The notes below the pieces were generated by a model, which saw nothing but the letters and a program-made list of their open reading frames with translations, was not told where the DNA came from and made no database searches. This document shows, in pieces, positions 22,329 to 30,284 of a DNA stretch of 30,809 bases. The stretch comes from Acidimicrobiia bacterium (lineage in GTDB: Bacteria > Actinomycetota > Acidimicrobiia > Acidimicrobiales > JACDCH01): assembly GCA_013694495.1 (NCBI GenBank), contig JACDCH010000451.1, positions 1 to 30,809 of the forward strand, read 5' to 3'. The stretch's first letter is position 1, and each line of letters starts with the position of its first letter. Both the position numbers and the translations under genes were made by a program.

Positions 22329-22796
22329 TCAAGCGGCGGCGCGCACGGTCCGTTCGAGGATGCCCAGGGTCGCCTTGAGCGCCGTCTCCGGGATGATGGG
22401 CCACATGCCCGAGGCCTTCCACTGCTCGCCGATGTTCGACCAGTCGTAGATCGACGTCACGAGCGTGCCCTCGTCCCTCGGCTCGAGGCGGTAGCCGTAG
22501 TAGTGCCCGATGCTGGGGAAGTTCTCGCCGGAGACCTCCCACGAGATGTAGCTGTCCTGCTCGTAGCCGGTGATCGTGACGGTGACGTCGTACTTGCCCA
22601 TCGGCAGGTCGCCGAGGGCCTCGCGGTCCATGTGGATCACGAACGTGTCGCCCGCAGCGCCGGCGGGCTGGCCCGAGGCGCTCTGCAGCATCCCGGAGGC
22701 GTCGATGGCCACGTGGCCCTCGGGGTCGCACAGGACCTTGAAGATGGTGCCGGCGTCGGCCGGGATGGTCCGTTGTACCTCGAAGCGCTCGCTCAT
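22329..22796 (-). CDS. SRPBCC family protein
   Basis: A 155-residue START-like protein: FEVQRTIPADAGTIFKVLCD at the N-terminus, VTITGYEQDSYISWEVSGEN in the middle, RDEGTLVTSIYDWSNI near the end, and a final amphipathic helix. Many actinobacteria carry such genes near lipid-metabolism or TetR genes. The binding partner is unknown. AGGA lies about eight bases before ATG 22796. Its upstream region is only 37 bp, then the repeat element begins, so its promoter may lie within that element. The stop abuts the operator of the next gene. Confidence 0.85.
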   Translation of the reverse strand: MSERFEVQRTIPADAGTIFKVLCDPEGHVAIDASGMLQSASGQPAGAAGDTFVIHMDREALGDLPMGKYDVTVTITGYEQDSYISWEVSGENFPSIGHYYGYRLEPRDEGTLVTSIYDWSNIGEQWKASGMWPIIPETALKATLGILERTVRAAA

Positions 22797-22833
22797 GCGC
22801 TCATCCTGGCAGCCGGCTGTGGCCCCGGCTCGC

Positions 22834-23008
22834 TAGTGGTCCCGCTCGTGGGTTCGTCGGTGTACTCGGCGAGCACTGGACGTCGCTCGCAAGGACGCAG
22901 GCAGCAGGCTGGAACCCGCCCAGTCAAGGCCGAGGACGCAGCGAGCGGCGTTCAGGGCCGTTGAATACCCGGCATGACTTGCGAGCGGGACCACGAGCGG
23001 GACCACTA
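22834..23008. repeat. MITE-like inverted-repeat element, copy 2
   Basis: A 175-bp element with perfect 15-bp terminal inverted repeats (TAGTGGTCCCGCTCG and its complement). It is about 96% identical to copy 1 at 302-464 but has a 12-bp duplication (CGAGCGGGACCA) at the right end. The terminal CTA at 23006-23008 forms the stop codon of csoR. TA at both ends fits a TA target duplication. It separates the copper operon from the SRPBCC/TetR operon. Confidence 0.82.
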
Positions 23009-23305
23009 GGCCTTGACCAGGCGCTCGATCGCCTTGGTCGCTTCGGCGACCATCGCGTCGATGGCGCCCTCGTCGCCCTCGGCGAGCGCGTTCTTCACGC
23101 AGTGGTGCAGGTGCTCGTCGAGGAGGCCGACGGCGACCGCCTGGAGTGCCTTGGTCACCGCGCTGACCTGGGTGAGGACGTCGATGCAGTACGTGTCCTC
23201 GTCGATCATGCGTCGGATGCCGCGCACCTGGCCCTCGATGCGGCTGAGCCGTTTGGCGTAGTCGTCCTTGGTGAGGCTGTAGCCCCGGCGCGGGGTGGCG
23301 GTCAT
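23006..23305 (-). CDS. csoR: Copper-sensing repressor CsoR
   Basis: A 99-residue all-helical DUF156/CsoR-family repressor. RLSRIEGQVRGIRRMIDEDT is the family hallmark, and the Cu(I) ligands Cys40, His65 and Cys69 (the C-H-C set of copper-responsive CsoR) are all present. The ligand set argues against nickel or formaldehyde sensors of the same family. It is the last gene of the operon, with its start overlapping the copA stop (ATGA at 23302-23305). It should bind the palindrome before the copZ-like gene, 3.4 kb upstream, and release it on copper binding. Its stop codon is formed by the end of the repeat element. Confidence 0.93.
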   Translation of the reverse strand: MTATPRRGYSLTKDDYAKRLSRIEGQVRGIRRMIDEDTYCIDVLTQVSAVTKALQAVAVGLLDEHLHHCVKNALAEGDEGAIDAMVAEATKAIERLVKA

Positions 23306-25560
23306 CGGGCTTGGAACCTCCGGAGGCGCAGGCTGTTGGAGACGACGAAGACGCTGGAGAACGCCATGGCGGCCCCGGCGAGCATGGGGTTGAGCAACCC
23401 TGACGCAGCGAGCGGCAGGGCGGCGACGTTGTAGGCGAAGGCCCAGAACAAGTTGCCCTTGATCGTGGCCAGAGTGCTGCGGGAGAGACGGATGGCGTCG
23501 GCCGCGGCGCGCAGGTCGGCCCGGACCAGGGTGATGTCGCTGGCCTCGATGGCGACGTCCGTGCCGGTGCCCATGGCCAGCCCGAGGTCCGCCTGGGCCA
23601 GCGCGGCCGCGTCGTTCACGCCGTCGCCGACCATGGCGACCGTCCGACCCTCCTGCTGAAGGCGCTGAACGACCCGGACCTTGTCCTCTGGGAGCACTTC
23701 GGCAATGACCTCGTCGATGCCGACCTCGGCCGCGACCGCGCGAGCGGCCCGCTCGTTGTCGCCGGTGAGCAGCACCGGCCGGAGGCCGAGCGCCCGAAGC
23801 TCGGCGACGGCCGCAGCCGAGCTGTCCTTGACGGTGTCGGCGACGACCAGCACCGCCCGAGCGGCGCCGTCCCACCCCACGAGCACGGGGGTCCGGCCGT
23901 GGCGCTCGGCCGCGTCCTTGGCCTCACGTAGGTCGTCGGTGAGCGGCTGGGACCACTCGGTCAGGAAGCGCTCGCGGCCGGCGAGGACGGCGTGGCCGTC
24001 GACGACGCCCTCCACCCCGAGGCCCTGCGTGTTGGCGAACGACTCGACGGCGGTGAGCTCGACACCGCGGCTCCGCGCGCCATCGGCGATGGCCCGGGCG
24101 ATCGGGTGCTCGCTCGCGTCCTCGAGGGAGCCGGCGAGGCGGAGCGCCTCATGGGTGGTCGTGTCCGGGGTCGTGACGACCTCGACCAGCGCCATGCGCC
24201 CGGTCGTGACGGTGCCGGTCTTGTCGAGGAGGATGGTGTCGACCTGGCGCGTGCTCTCCAGCACCTCCGGCCCCTTGATCAGGATCCCGAGCTGGGCCCC
24301 GCGACCGGTTCCGACCATCAGGGCAGTTGGCGTGGCGAGCCCGAGGGCGCAGGGGCAGGCGATGATCAGGACGGCGACGCCGGCCGTGAACGCGACCGCG
24401 CTGCTGTCGGTCGCTGCGGCCGCGAGCCAGAACCCCATCGTGGCGACGGCGAGAGCGATCACGACCGGGACGAACACGGCCGAGACGCGGTCGGCGAGGC
24501 GCTGGACGGGCGCCTTGCCGGATTGCGCGTCCTGCACGAGCCGGGCGATCTGGGCCAGCGCGGTGTCGGTGCCGACCCGGGTGGCTTCGACGACGAGACG
24601 GCCCCCGGCGTTGACGGTGGCGCCGGTGACCGTGGCGCCGGGGCCGACCTCGACGGGCACCGGCTCGCCGGTGAGGAGCGAGGCGTCGATGGCGGAGGTG
24701 CCCTCGACGACGACCCCGTCGGTGGCGATGCGCTCGCCGGGGCGGACGATGAACCGGTCACCGACGACCAGTTCGTCGATCGGGCGGCGGACCTCGGTGC
24801 CGTCGAGGAGGATGGCCACGTCCTTGGCGCCGAGCTCGAGCAGCGACCGCAGCGCCGCGCTCGACCGGCCCTTGGCCCGGACCTCGAAGTAGCGGCCGGC
24901 CAGGATGAACACCGTCACCCCGGCGGCGACCTCCAGGTAGATCTGCGAGCTGCCGGCCCCCCGCTCGGCGGTCCACGAGAACCCGTGGGTCATGCCGATG
25001 ACGCCGGCGGTCCCCCAGAACAGCGTGTACAGCGACCAACCGAAGGCGGCGAGGACGCCGACGGAGATGAGCGTGTCCATCGTCGCCGCTGCATGGCGCA
25101 GGTTGAGCCAGGCGGCACGGTGGAACGGCCATGCGCCCCACGTCACGACAGGGGCGGCGAGGGTGAGCGACAGCCATTGCCAGGCATCGAACTGCAGCGC
25201 CGGCACCATCGCCAGGGCGATGACGGGTACGGCGAGAACGACCGATGTCACGAGCCGGGCGCGCAGCGCCGCCGTCTCGTCGACCACGACGGCGCCGGCC
25301 GGCGCGTCGCCGGCCGATGGGCGCGGCTCGGGCAGCCGGGCCGTGTAACCGATCGACTCGACCTGGGCGATGAGGTCTTGGGGCTCGATCCCGTCCGGGG
25401 CCGACACCGCAGCCCGCTCAGTGGCGTAGTTCACGGTGGCGGCGACGCCCTCGAGCTTGTTGAGCCGCTTCTCGACGCGGGCCGCGCACGACGCGCAGGT
25501 CATCCCGCCGATGAGGAGCTCGACGTTCTTCGTGGTGGCGGGGGCGGTGGCAGCGTCCAT
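23302..25560 (-). CDS. copA: Cu(I)-exporting P1B-type ATPase CopA
   Basis: A 752-residue P1B ATPase. It has one N-terminal heavy-metal domain with Cys22-Ala-Ser-Cys25 (GMTCASC), the actuator motif TGEP, the transmembrane metal site Cys402-Pro-Cys404, the phosphorylated Asp446 in DKTGTVT, the SEHPIARAI nucleotide-domain His-Pro, and GDGVND near residue 645. CPC together with the CsoR partner supports Cu(I) export across the membrane. About eight membrane segments are expected. The gene starts eight bases after the upstream His-rich protein gene and overlaps csoR. Confidence 0.95.
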   Translation of the reverse strand: MDAATAPATTKNVELLIGGMTCASCAARVEKRLNKLEGVAATVNYATERAAVSAPDGIEPQDLIAQVESIGYTARLPEPRPSAGDAPAGAVVVDETAALRARLVTSVVLAVPVIALAMVPALQFDAWQWLSLTLAAPVVTWGAWPFHRAAWLNLRHAAATMDTLISVGVLAAFGWSLYTLFWGTAGVIGMTHGFSWTAERGAGSSQIYLEVAAGVTVFILAGRYFEVRAKGRSSAALRSLLELGAKDVAILLDGTEVRRPIDELVVGDRFIVRPGERIATDGVVVEGTSAIDASLLTGEPVPVEVGPGATVTGATVNAGGRLVVEATRVGTDTALAQIARLVQDAQSGKAPVQRLADRVSAVFVPVVIALAVATMGFWLAAAATDSSAVAFTAGVAVLIIACPCALGLATPTALMVGTGRGAQLGILIKGPEVLESTRQVDTILLDKTGTVTTGRMALVEVVTTPDTTTHEALRLAGSLEDASEHPIARAIADGARSRGVELTAVESFANTQGLGVEGVVDGHAVLAGRERFLTEWSQPLTDDLREAKDAAERHGRTPVLVGWDGAARAVLVVADTVKDSSAAAVAELRALGLRPVLLTGDNERAARAVAAEVGIDEVIAEVLPEDKVRVVQRLQQEGRTVAMVGDGVNDAAALAQADLGLAMGTGTDVAIEASDITLVRADLRAAADAIRLSRSTLATIKGNLFWAFAYNVAALPLAASGLLNPMLAGAAMAFSSVFVVSNSLRLRRFQAR

Positions 25561-25568
25561 GTCGGGCC

Positions 25569-26477
25569 TCAGTCGTGGGCGTCGCCGGGGCCGGCGTCGC
25601 TGTGGTCGGCGGGAGCGGGCGGCGGCGCGGCCGCGTCGATCACGAAGCGGGCGGTCCGTACGACGCCGTCGACCTGGAAGTCGAAGAAGAGGGCGTACGT
25701 GCCGGCCGACGGGACCTCGACGGCGAAGCGGACCGGGCCGGCCGGCTCGTCGTCGAGCGGGTGCACGTGCAGGTAGGCCAGGTCGCCGTCGCGGAGGGCG
25801 ACGAGGTGTCCGGCGGCGCCGAGGTACGGCTCGGTCGTGACGACCTGGCCGTCACGGCGGATCGTGACGGTGACCTGGGAGCCGGCGCCGGTGAGCTCGC
25901 GGTCGAGGGTGACGTCGTACTCGTCGACCGTGTCGACCGACTGCGGCTCGAGGGACACGGCCGGCGGCGCTGCACCCGGCGCCGTCAGGTCGACACCGAG
26001 GGTGTACTGGTCGGCCGCCGCGGGCTGGAAGTCGGCAAAGGCGCGGTAGGAGCCGGCAGGGAACGGCGGCAGGTCGACCGACCAGCGGCCGTCCTCGTCG
26101 CGCTCGGGGTGCACGTGGGCGTACTGCTGGAGGTCGCGGCTGGCCACGATGAGGTGGAGCTCGCGGTCGTGCAGGAGCTCGTAGGACTCGACCGGTCGGC
26201 CGTCGGGGCCGACGATGGTGAAGGCGAACGGTCCGGCGTCGGCGGTGCGGTCCTCGGGCTCGAACCGGTAGCCGTCCTGGGCGACCATCAGTCCGCCGGC
26301 GGGCAGCTCGGTCGACCCGACCTCCACCTCGGTGGAAGCAGCGTCGTGGGTGGCGCCGGTGTGCTCGCTGCCGCCGCCGACGTCGATGGGGCCGGCAGCC
26401 GCGCCCACCAGCGCCCCGCCGCCGAGCACGGCGGCGAGCAGCAGCCCGAAGGCGCCGAGCTTGAGGCCAGGGCTCAT
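25569..26477 (-). CDS. Exported His-rich copper-operon protein with duplicated HVHP module
   Basis: A 302-residue protein with one N-terminal hydrophobic helix (FGLLLAAVLGGGALVGAAAG) that is a signal peptide or anchor. Two similar modules of about 80 residues follow: one holds AHVHP (HVHP at 121-124) and a later GSYRAFADFQ; the other holds LHVHP (HVHP at 237-240) and GTYALFFDFQ. His-containing linkers (SEHTGATHD near residue 40 and a C-terminal DHSDAGPGDAHD) add potential metal ligands. It lies between copZ and copA and overlaps copZ by ATGA, so a role in extracytoplasmic copper binding or hand-off is likely. The family has no function I can name with certainty. Confidence 0.85.
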   Translation of the reverse strand: MSPGLKLGAFGLLLAAVLGGGALVGAAAGPIDVGGGSEHTGATHDAASTEVEVGSTELPAGGLMVAQDGYRFEPEDRTADAGPFAFTIVGPDGRPVESYELLHDRELHLIVASRDLQQYAHVHPERDEDGRWSVDLPPFPAGSYRAFADFQPAAADQYTLGVDLTAPGAAPPAVSLEPQSVDTVDEYDVTLDRELTGAGSQVTVTIRRDGQVVTTEPYLGAAGHLVALRDGDLAYLHVHPLDDEPAGPVRFAVEVPSAGTYALFFDFQVDGVVRTARFVIDAAAPPPAPADHSDAGPGDAHD

Positions 26478-26689
26478 GCCGCGACCGTGTAGCCGGCCTC
26501 GTCGACGGCGGCCGCGACCGCGGCGGCGTCGAGCGGGGCGTCGGACTCGACGGTGACGCGACCGCTGTCGAGGTCGACAGCGACGTCGGTGACGCCGTCG
26601 ATCTTGCCGACCTCCTCGGTGACCGCGGCCACGCAATGGCCGCAGCTCATCCCGTTCACGATGTAGGTGCTGGTTGTCACGCTGCGCAT
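26474..26689 (-). CDS. copZ: Copper chaperone, heavy-metal-associated domain (CopZ-like)
   Basis: A 71-residue single HMA domain: MSCGHC with Cys16 and Cys19 as Cu(I) ligands, and the usual beta-alpha-beta pattern (VTEEVGKIDGVTDVAVDLDS, VDEAGYTV). It should carry Cu(I) to the CopA N-terminal domain. It is first in the copper operon. ATG 26689 directly abuts the CsoR-type palindrome; GTG 26680 is the alternative start. With the operator so close, translation may be leaderless. Confidence 0.9.
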   Translation of the reverse strand: MRSVTTSTYIVNGMSCGHCVAAVTEEVGKIDGVTDVAVDLDSGRVTVESDAPLDAAAVAAAVDEAGYTVAA

Positions 26690-26708
26690 GATACCCCAAT
26701 GGGGTATC
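26690..26708. promoter_or_regulatory. CsoR-type operator
   Basis: GATACCCCAATGGGGTATC has perfect 8-bp arms and the ATACCCC/GGGGTAT half-sites of known CsoR boxes. It directly precedes the copZ-like start, and csoR is in the same operon. Confidence 0.85.
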
Positions 26709-26714
26709 GGATGC

Positions 26715-26731
26715 AAACCCCTGGGGGGTAT
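26715..26731. promoter_or_regulatory. Second, degenerate CsoR-like box
   Basis: AAACCCCTGGGGGGTAT keeps a GGGGTAT half-site and an imperfect partner. Its centre is about 24 bp from the main operator, on the promoter side. Confidence 0.45.
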
Positions 26732-26734
26732 CCG

Positions 26735-27019
26735 GAAGGACCCGGCGCCGAGTAGGCACCAGCGGCAGGCACGGTCTCGATGAAGGGCGGGGGGCCCAGC
26801 GAGAGCAGCAGGCCCGTCGACCGACTCGGCATCGTGGCGCAACGCCTCCGTGCACACCACATAGGTCGACAGCAGATGGCTAGCAGTTCGGGTCCGTCAG
26901 CCTCGTGGCCGGGCGGACCTCCAACGACAAGATCGAACGCTTCGCTGCCCGGATAGACGCCAAGTTGCGGGCCGACGTCGCTGCTGCCAGTGCTCGGCGG
27001 CTGCATCAGCGACGGCTCT
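26735..27019. other. No recognisable gene
   Basis: All frames were read. Open frames exist (for example leftward GPQLGVYPGSEAFDLVVGG) but show no family resemblance, no ribosome-binding site and no overlap logic with neighbours. It probably holds the copper promoter at its left end and decayed sequence upstream of it. Confidence 0.5.
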
Positions 27020-27311
27020 CCCGGCGTCGTCACGGACGTAGGCGAGCTCCGCCATCGGGTGAGCGGGGTGCAGCGGGACCGCGACGCCGCCGGCCTGCCA
27101 GCACGCGAGCATCGCCACCACGAAGTCCCGACCGGGCGGGCACAGCAGCGCGACGCGCGCCTCGGCCAGATCGTCGCGGCCGGCGAGGAGCACGGCGGCG
27201 AGTGCCGCCGCGCTCTTCGTCAGCTGCTCGTAGCTCCACCGGCCGGCCGGCCGGATCGACGATCGCCATCCGTGGCCCGTGCTCGAGCAACCGGTCGACG
27301 ATCAGCACCAC
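27020..27311 (-). pseudogene. Acyl-CoA synthetase N-terminal remnant with frameshift
   Basis: Leftward from ATG 27311, MVLIVDRLLEHGPRMAIVDP is followed in the next frame by WSYEQLTKSAAALAAVLLAG, RVALLCPPGRDFVVAMLACW and AVPLHPAHPMAELAYVRDDA. Together these are the N-terminus of an AMP-forming acyl-CoA (malonyl-CoA-like) synthetase. The frame change falls in four tandem CCGG units (27239-27254); removing one unit would restore DPAGRWSYEQL. Homology ends after about 100 residues of an expected 500, without the ATP-binding core. It is a dead fragment. It starts 15 bp after the large secreted-protein gene, whose operon it may have followed. Confidence 0.72.
27239..27254. repeat. Tetranucleotide CCGG x4 slippage tract
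   Basis: CCGGCCGGCCGGCCGG lies exactly at the frameshift of the acyl-CoA synthetase remnant. Three units would keep the ancestral reading frame. Confidence 0.7.
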
Positions 27312-27326
27312 CCGCCGAGTCTGCCG

Positions 27327-30284
27327 TCAGCTCTGGGCGTTGAGCTGCACGACGATCGCGGGATGGGGGTTCGGGTCGACCCCGTGGGTCGCCCTGGGGT
27401 TGAGGAGGATCGAGTCCGGGCCGAACGTGGTGACGGTGAAGGGGTAGTAGTGGAGGTTCTCCGCGCTGCTGAGGGCGAACCCGAGGAGGCGGTCGTTGGG
27501 CAGCCCGCACGCCTCGTTGCCGACCTCGAAGTTCCCGGCGATCTGGAAGTGCAGGTCCTCGGGCACCATCAGGCTCATCCGCAGCGGCAGGGGGGTTCGC
27601 GCCCCCGGCCCCTGGAACATCCTCGCGACGTAGGACTCCGCGGTGAACCGGAACGCGGTGGCGCTCGCGCACGGCATCTGGTTCAGCACGGGCGGAATGA
27701 CCGCTAGGAGCGGCTCTTGGAGGTCGGAGGCGATCGGGGCGCGGATGACCATTTGGGTGTCGGGCCCCCACCGCCCGTCGCGGTTCGTCCCGGCGTAGAG
27801 GTTGGCGCCGAGCGTCCGGACGACCGAGCCCGGGAACAAGCCGGAGAGGTCGGGGCCGAGCATGATCGCTGGCGAGATCGTGATCGGGATGCGGTCGGTC
27901 GTCGCGGAGTAGCCGGGGCCGACCCGGTCGGCGTGGACGCCCTCGAGGTCGCTGTAGGTCGCAGATGCCCCCGCTTCGGTGTGCAGCGTCAGGCCCACGC
28001 TCGTCTGCGTCCCGGCGCACAGCCCGGCGAGCCGAAGCGTCCCGCTGTTCGCCAGCGTGGGGGACGCGACCGACGGGCGAGGGTCTCGCGAGCACGTCTC
28101 GGGGTCGTTGCCCTCCACCTGGGCGGTGACGATGACGGGGCGGTCGGCGACCCAGTTCACGATGAGGAGCGACTGCCCCTCCGTGCCGCCCTCGGGGCGA
28201 ACCGAGGTGGCGAAGGTGTCGAGCTGCGGCTGGGCGCTGCGCACGTCGGCATTGTCCTCGCCGGTCAGGCTCACCCCACCGTCGGCCGTCACCCCGAAGG
28301 TGTCGCGGCTCGTGTAGAAGCTGTAGCCGCCGGCGGCGCGCGGCGGTTGGTAGTCGAGGCGCAGGAGCACGAGCCCCCCGCTGTCGCCGCCCGTTGCCTT
28401 CGGGACCCGCAGGTAGTACCACTCCGAGAGGCGGGTGCCGCAGCGACCGGGTCGGGTGCTGCCGATGTTGCAGGGTCGGTTCAGCAGCCGGATCGCGGCG
28501 CGGATCGATTGGCCGTGGTAGGTCACCGTGGCTTCGGTCCACTCGCCGACCGTGCCGGTGTGGAGGAGGCACATGGGCACCGGCGTCACGTACTTGTCGG
28601 GCCCGGTGGCGAGCGGGAAGCCCGGCGACCCGGCTGCCAGGGTGCAGCCCGGGGTGCCCTCGGCCGTCTTCAGGTCGACCACCAAGTGGGTGGTGTCGAT
28701 CGGGTTGTCGCGGCCGGGGATCACTGCCTCGACCTGCACCTGGACGTCGTTGCGGGTGGGCGGCAGCAGCAGCCGGCTCTCGGCCGCGATGAGCTGCGGG
28801 GTCTCGAAGGACCGTCCCCGGCTCAACCACCGCACGCAGAGGTCGTAGGGCACGCTCCCGCCGGTGAGCTGGACGTCCACCACGGCGGCCCGATCCCAGG
28901 CCCGGTCGTAGGGGTAGCCCGCCATCTCCAGCATCAACTCGGGGAGGGCGACCAGGGTCTGGGTGGCGTTCGACTCGATCCCCTCGATCACGTTGCGGCC
29001 GCAGTCGGTCGGGCCGAGCTCGTCGGCGGGACCGCCCGGGGTGTCGTTGCGGCGGGTCCGGGCGACGACCTCGGCGATCTCGTTGGCACGCAATGGCACG
29101 GTGACCCGCAGGGTCATGTCGCCGGTGGGCGTGACCGAGATCGGCGGACGGCCGTTGCCGAGCGGCCGCGCGTCGATGACGGTGATCAGCTCGTCGCGGT
29201 TGGCGACGCCCGTCTCGTCCACGCCGCGGAGGTCTTCGCCGGTGATCCGGATCTCGCCCTGGATCCCTGCCGGGGCCAGCACGGCGCAGGTGACGACGCG
29301 GTGGACGTCGCCGCGGTCGTGGTCGGTCTGCCAGCGGGTGCGTTGGCGGGCGGACGTCTGGGCCGTGCCCGACCAGGCGCCGGTGATCCTGAACGAGCCG
29401 GGATGGCTGCTGACGATGGCGAGGACGGCGGAGCCGGCATCGGGTGGGGGCAGGTCGCGGCCGCACACGTCGTAGAGGGCGAAGCGAGCCGGGGTGACCG
29501 CGGCCGCCGCCTCGTGGATGACGAAGCGGTCGTCGTGGAGGGTGAGGATCGTGCCGGCCACGCCCGGCGGGCAGCCGTCGCCGCCGGTCACGCAGGGATC
29601 GAGCAGCCGTACCGAACCCGGCTCGTCGGCCAGCACGTAGAGGTCGCTGCTCTCCGGCAGCACCGGCAGCTCGGCGAGGAGGGGAGGCTCGCCGAGGGTC
29701 GGGGTCTCCCCCGCCCCGCCGCCGGTCGTGTCGCCGGGGGTGGGCTCGGGCGACGTCGAGGTCGAAGTCGACGTCGGGGCCGAGAGCGTCTCGGTGGTCG
29801 GCGCGTCGATCGGAACCCCGGTGGAAGGGGAGGCCTCCGTGGCGGGCGTCGGCGCCGGACCCGTCGTCGAGCTCGAAGCCTCGCTCCCGACCGGACCCGC
29901 GGTCGTCGTGGCCCCTTCGGCGGCGGCTGCGCTCCCGCCGGCGGGGTCAGCCGTACCGACGGCAGCCGGGGCGGCCGAGCCGCCGGTCCCGACGCTGCGG
30001 GCTGGTACGAACACGGCTGGCGCCGGGCCCTCCGTGGCTTCGACCGGAATCGGGGCCGGGGGCAGGCCGTTCAGCAGCGGGTTCTCGTCGGGTCCGTAGT
30101 CCGACGGCTGGAGCACGGCGAGGGCTTCGCCAGCCGGCTCGCTGGGCGTGGCGGCGGCCGCCACCGAGCCGTCGTGCTGGCTCCGTCCGATCAGGAGCCC
30201 GGCCCCGAGGAAGAGCACGAAGGCACCGGCGCCGAGGAGGGCGCGACGGCTGGGACGGCGGCTGGGTCGCGGTTCGTTGGTCAT
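27327..30284 (-). CDS. Large exported protein of unknown function
   Basis: A 985-residue protein. The N-terminus RPSRRALLGAGAFVLFLGAG is a basic region with SRRALLG, resembling a twin-arginine signal, followed by one hydrophobic helix. Residues about 40-200 are low-complexity Ala/Pro/Ser/Thr, with a TSTSTSTSPEP run, consistent with a wall-spanning linker. The remaining 780 residues are beta-rich with several Cys and Asp/Gly turns and look like repeated beta-sandwich modules. I recognise no catalytic motif or known family. ATG 30284 overlaps the stop of the upstream gene (ATGA at 30281-30284), so both are one transcription unit. A cell-surface structural or adhesive role is a guess. Confidence 0.8.
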   Translation of the reverse strand: MTNEPRPSRRPSRRALLGAGAFVLFLGAGLLIGRSQHDGSVAAAATPSEPAGEALAVLQPSDYGPDENPLLNGLPPAPIPVEATEGPAPAVFVPARSVGTGGSAAPAAVGTADPAGGSAAAAEGATTTAGPVGSEASSSTTGPAPTPATEASPSTGVPIDAPTTETLSAPTSTSTSTSPEPTPGDTTGGGAGETPTLGEPPLLAELPVLPESSDLYVLADEPGSVRLLDPCVTGGDGCPPGVAGTILTLHDDRFVIHEAAAAVTPARFALYDVCGRDLPPPDAGSAVLAIVSSHPGSFRITGAWSGTAQTSARQRTRWQTDHDRGDVHRVVTCAVLAPAGIQGEIRITGEDLRGVDETGVANRDELITVIDARPLGNGRPPISVTPTGDMTLRVTVPLRANEIAEVVARTRRNDTPGGPADELGPTDCGRNVIEGIESNATQTLVALPELMLEMAGYPYDRAWDRAAVVDVQLTGGSVPYDLCVRWLSRGRSFETPQLIAAESRLLLPPTRNDVQVQVEAVIPGRDNPIDTTHLVVDLKTAEGTPGCTLAAGSPGFPLATGPDKYVTPVPMCLLHTGTVGEWTEATVTYHGQSIRAAIRLLNRPCNIGSTRPGRCGTRLSEWYYLRVPKATGGDSGGLVLLRLDYQPPRAAGGYSFYTSRDTFGVTADGGVSLTGEDNADVRSAQPQLDTFATSVRPEGGTEGQSLLIVNWVADRPVIVTAQVEGNDPETCSRDPRPSVASPTLANSGTLRLAGLCAGTQTSVGLTLHTEAGASATYSDLEGVHADRVGPGYSATTDRIPITISPAIMLGPDLSGLFPGSVVRTLGANLYAGTNRDGRWGPDTQMVIRAPIASDLQEPLLAVIPPVLNQMPCASATAFRFTAESYVARMFQGPGARTPLPLRMSLMVPEDLHFQIAGNFEVGNEACGLPNDRLLGFALSSAENLHYYPFTVTTFGPDSILLNPRATHGVDPNPHPAIVVQLNAQS

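Noticed and set aside
26735..27019. Short leftward frames upstream of the copper operon as real genes
   Set aside because: They have no recognisable motif, no ribosome-binding site and mixed frames; better left as decayed intergenic sequence.
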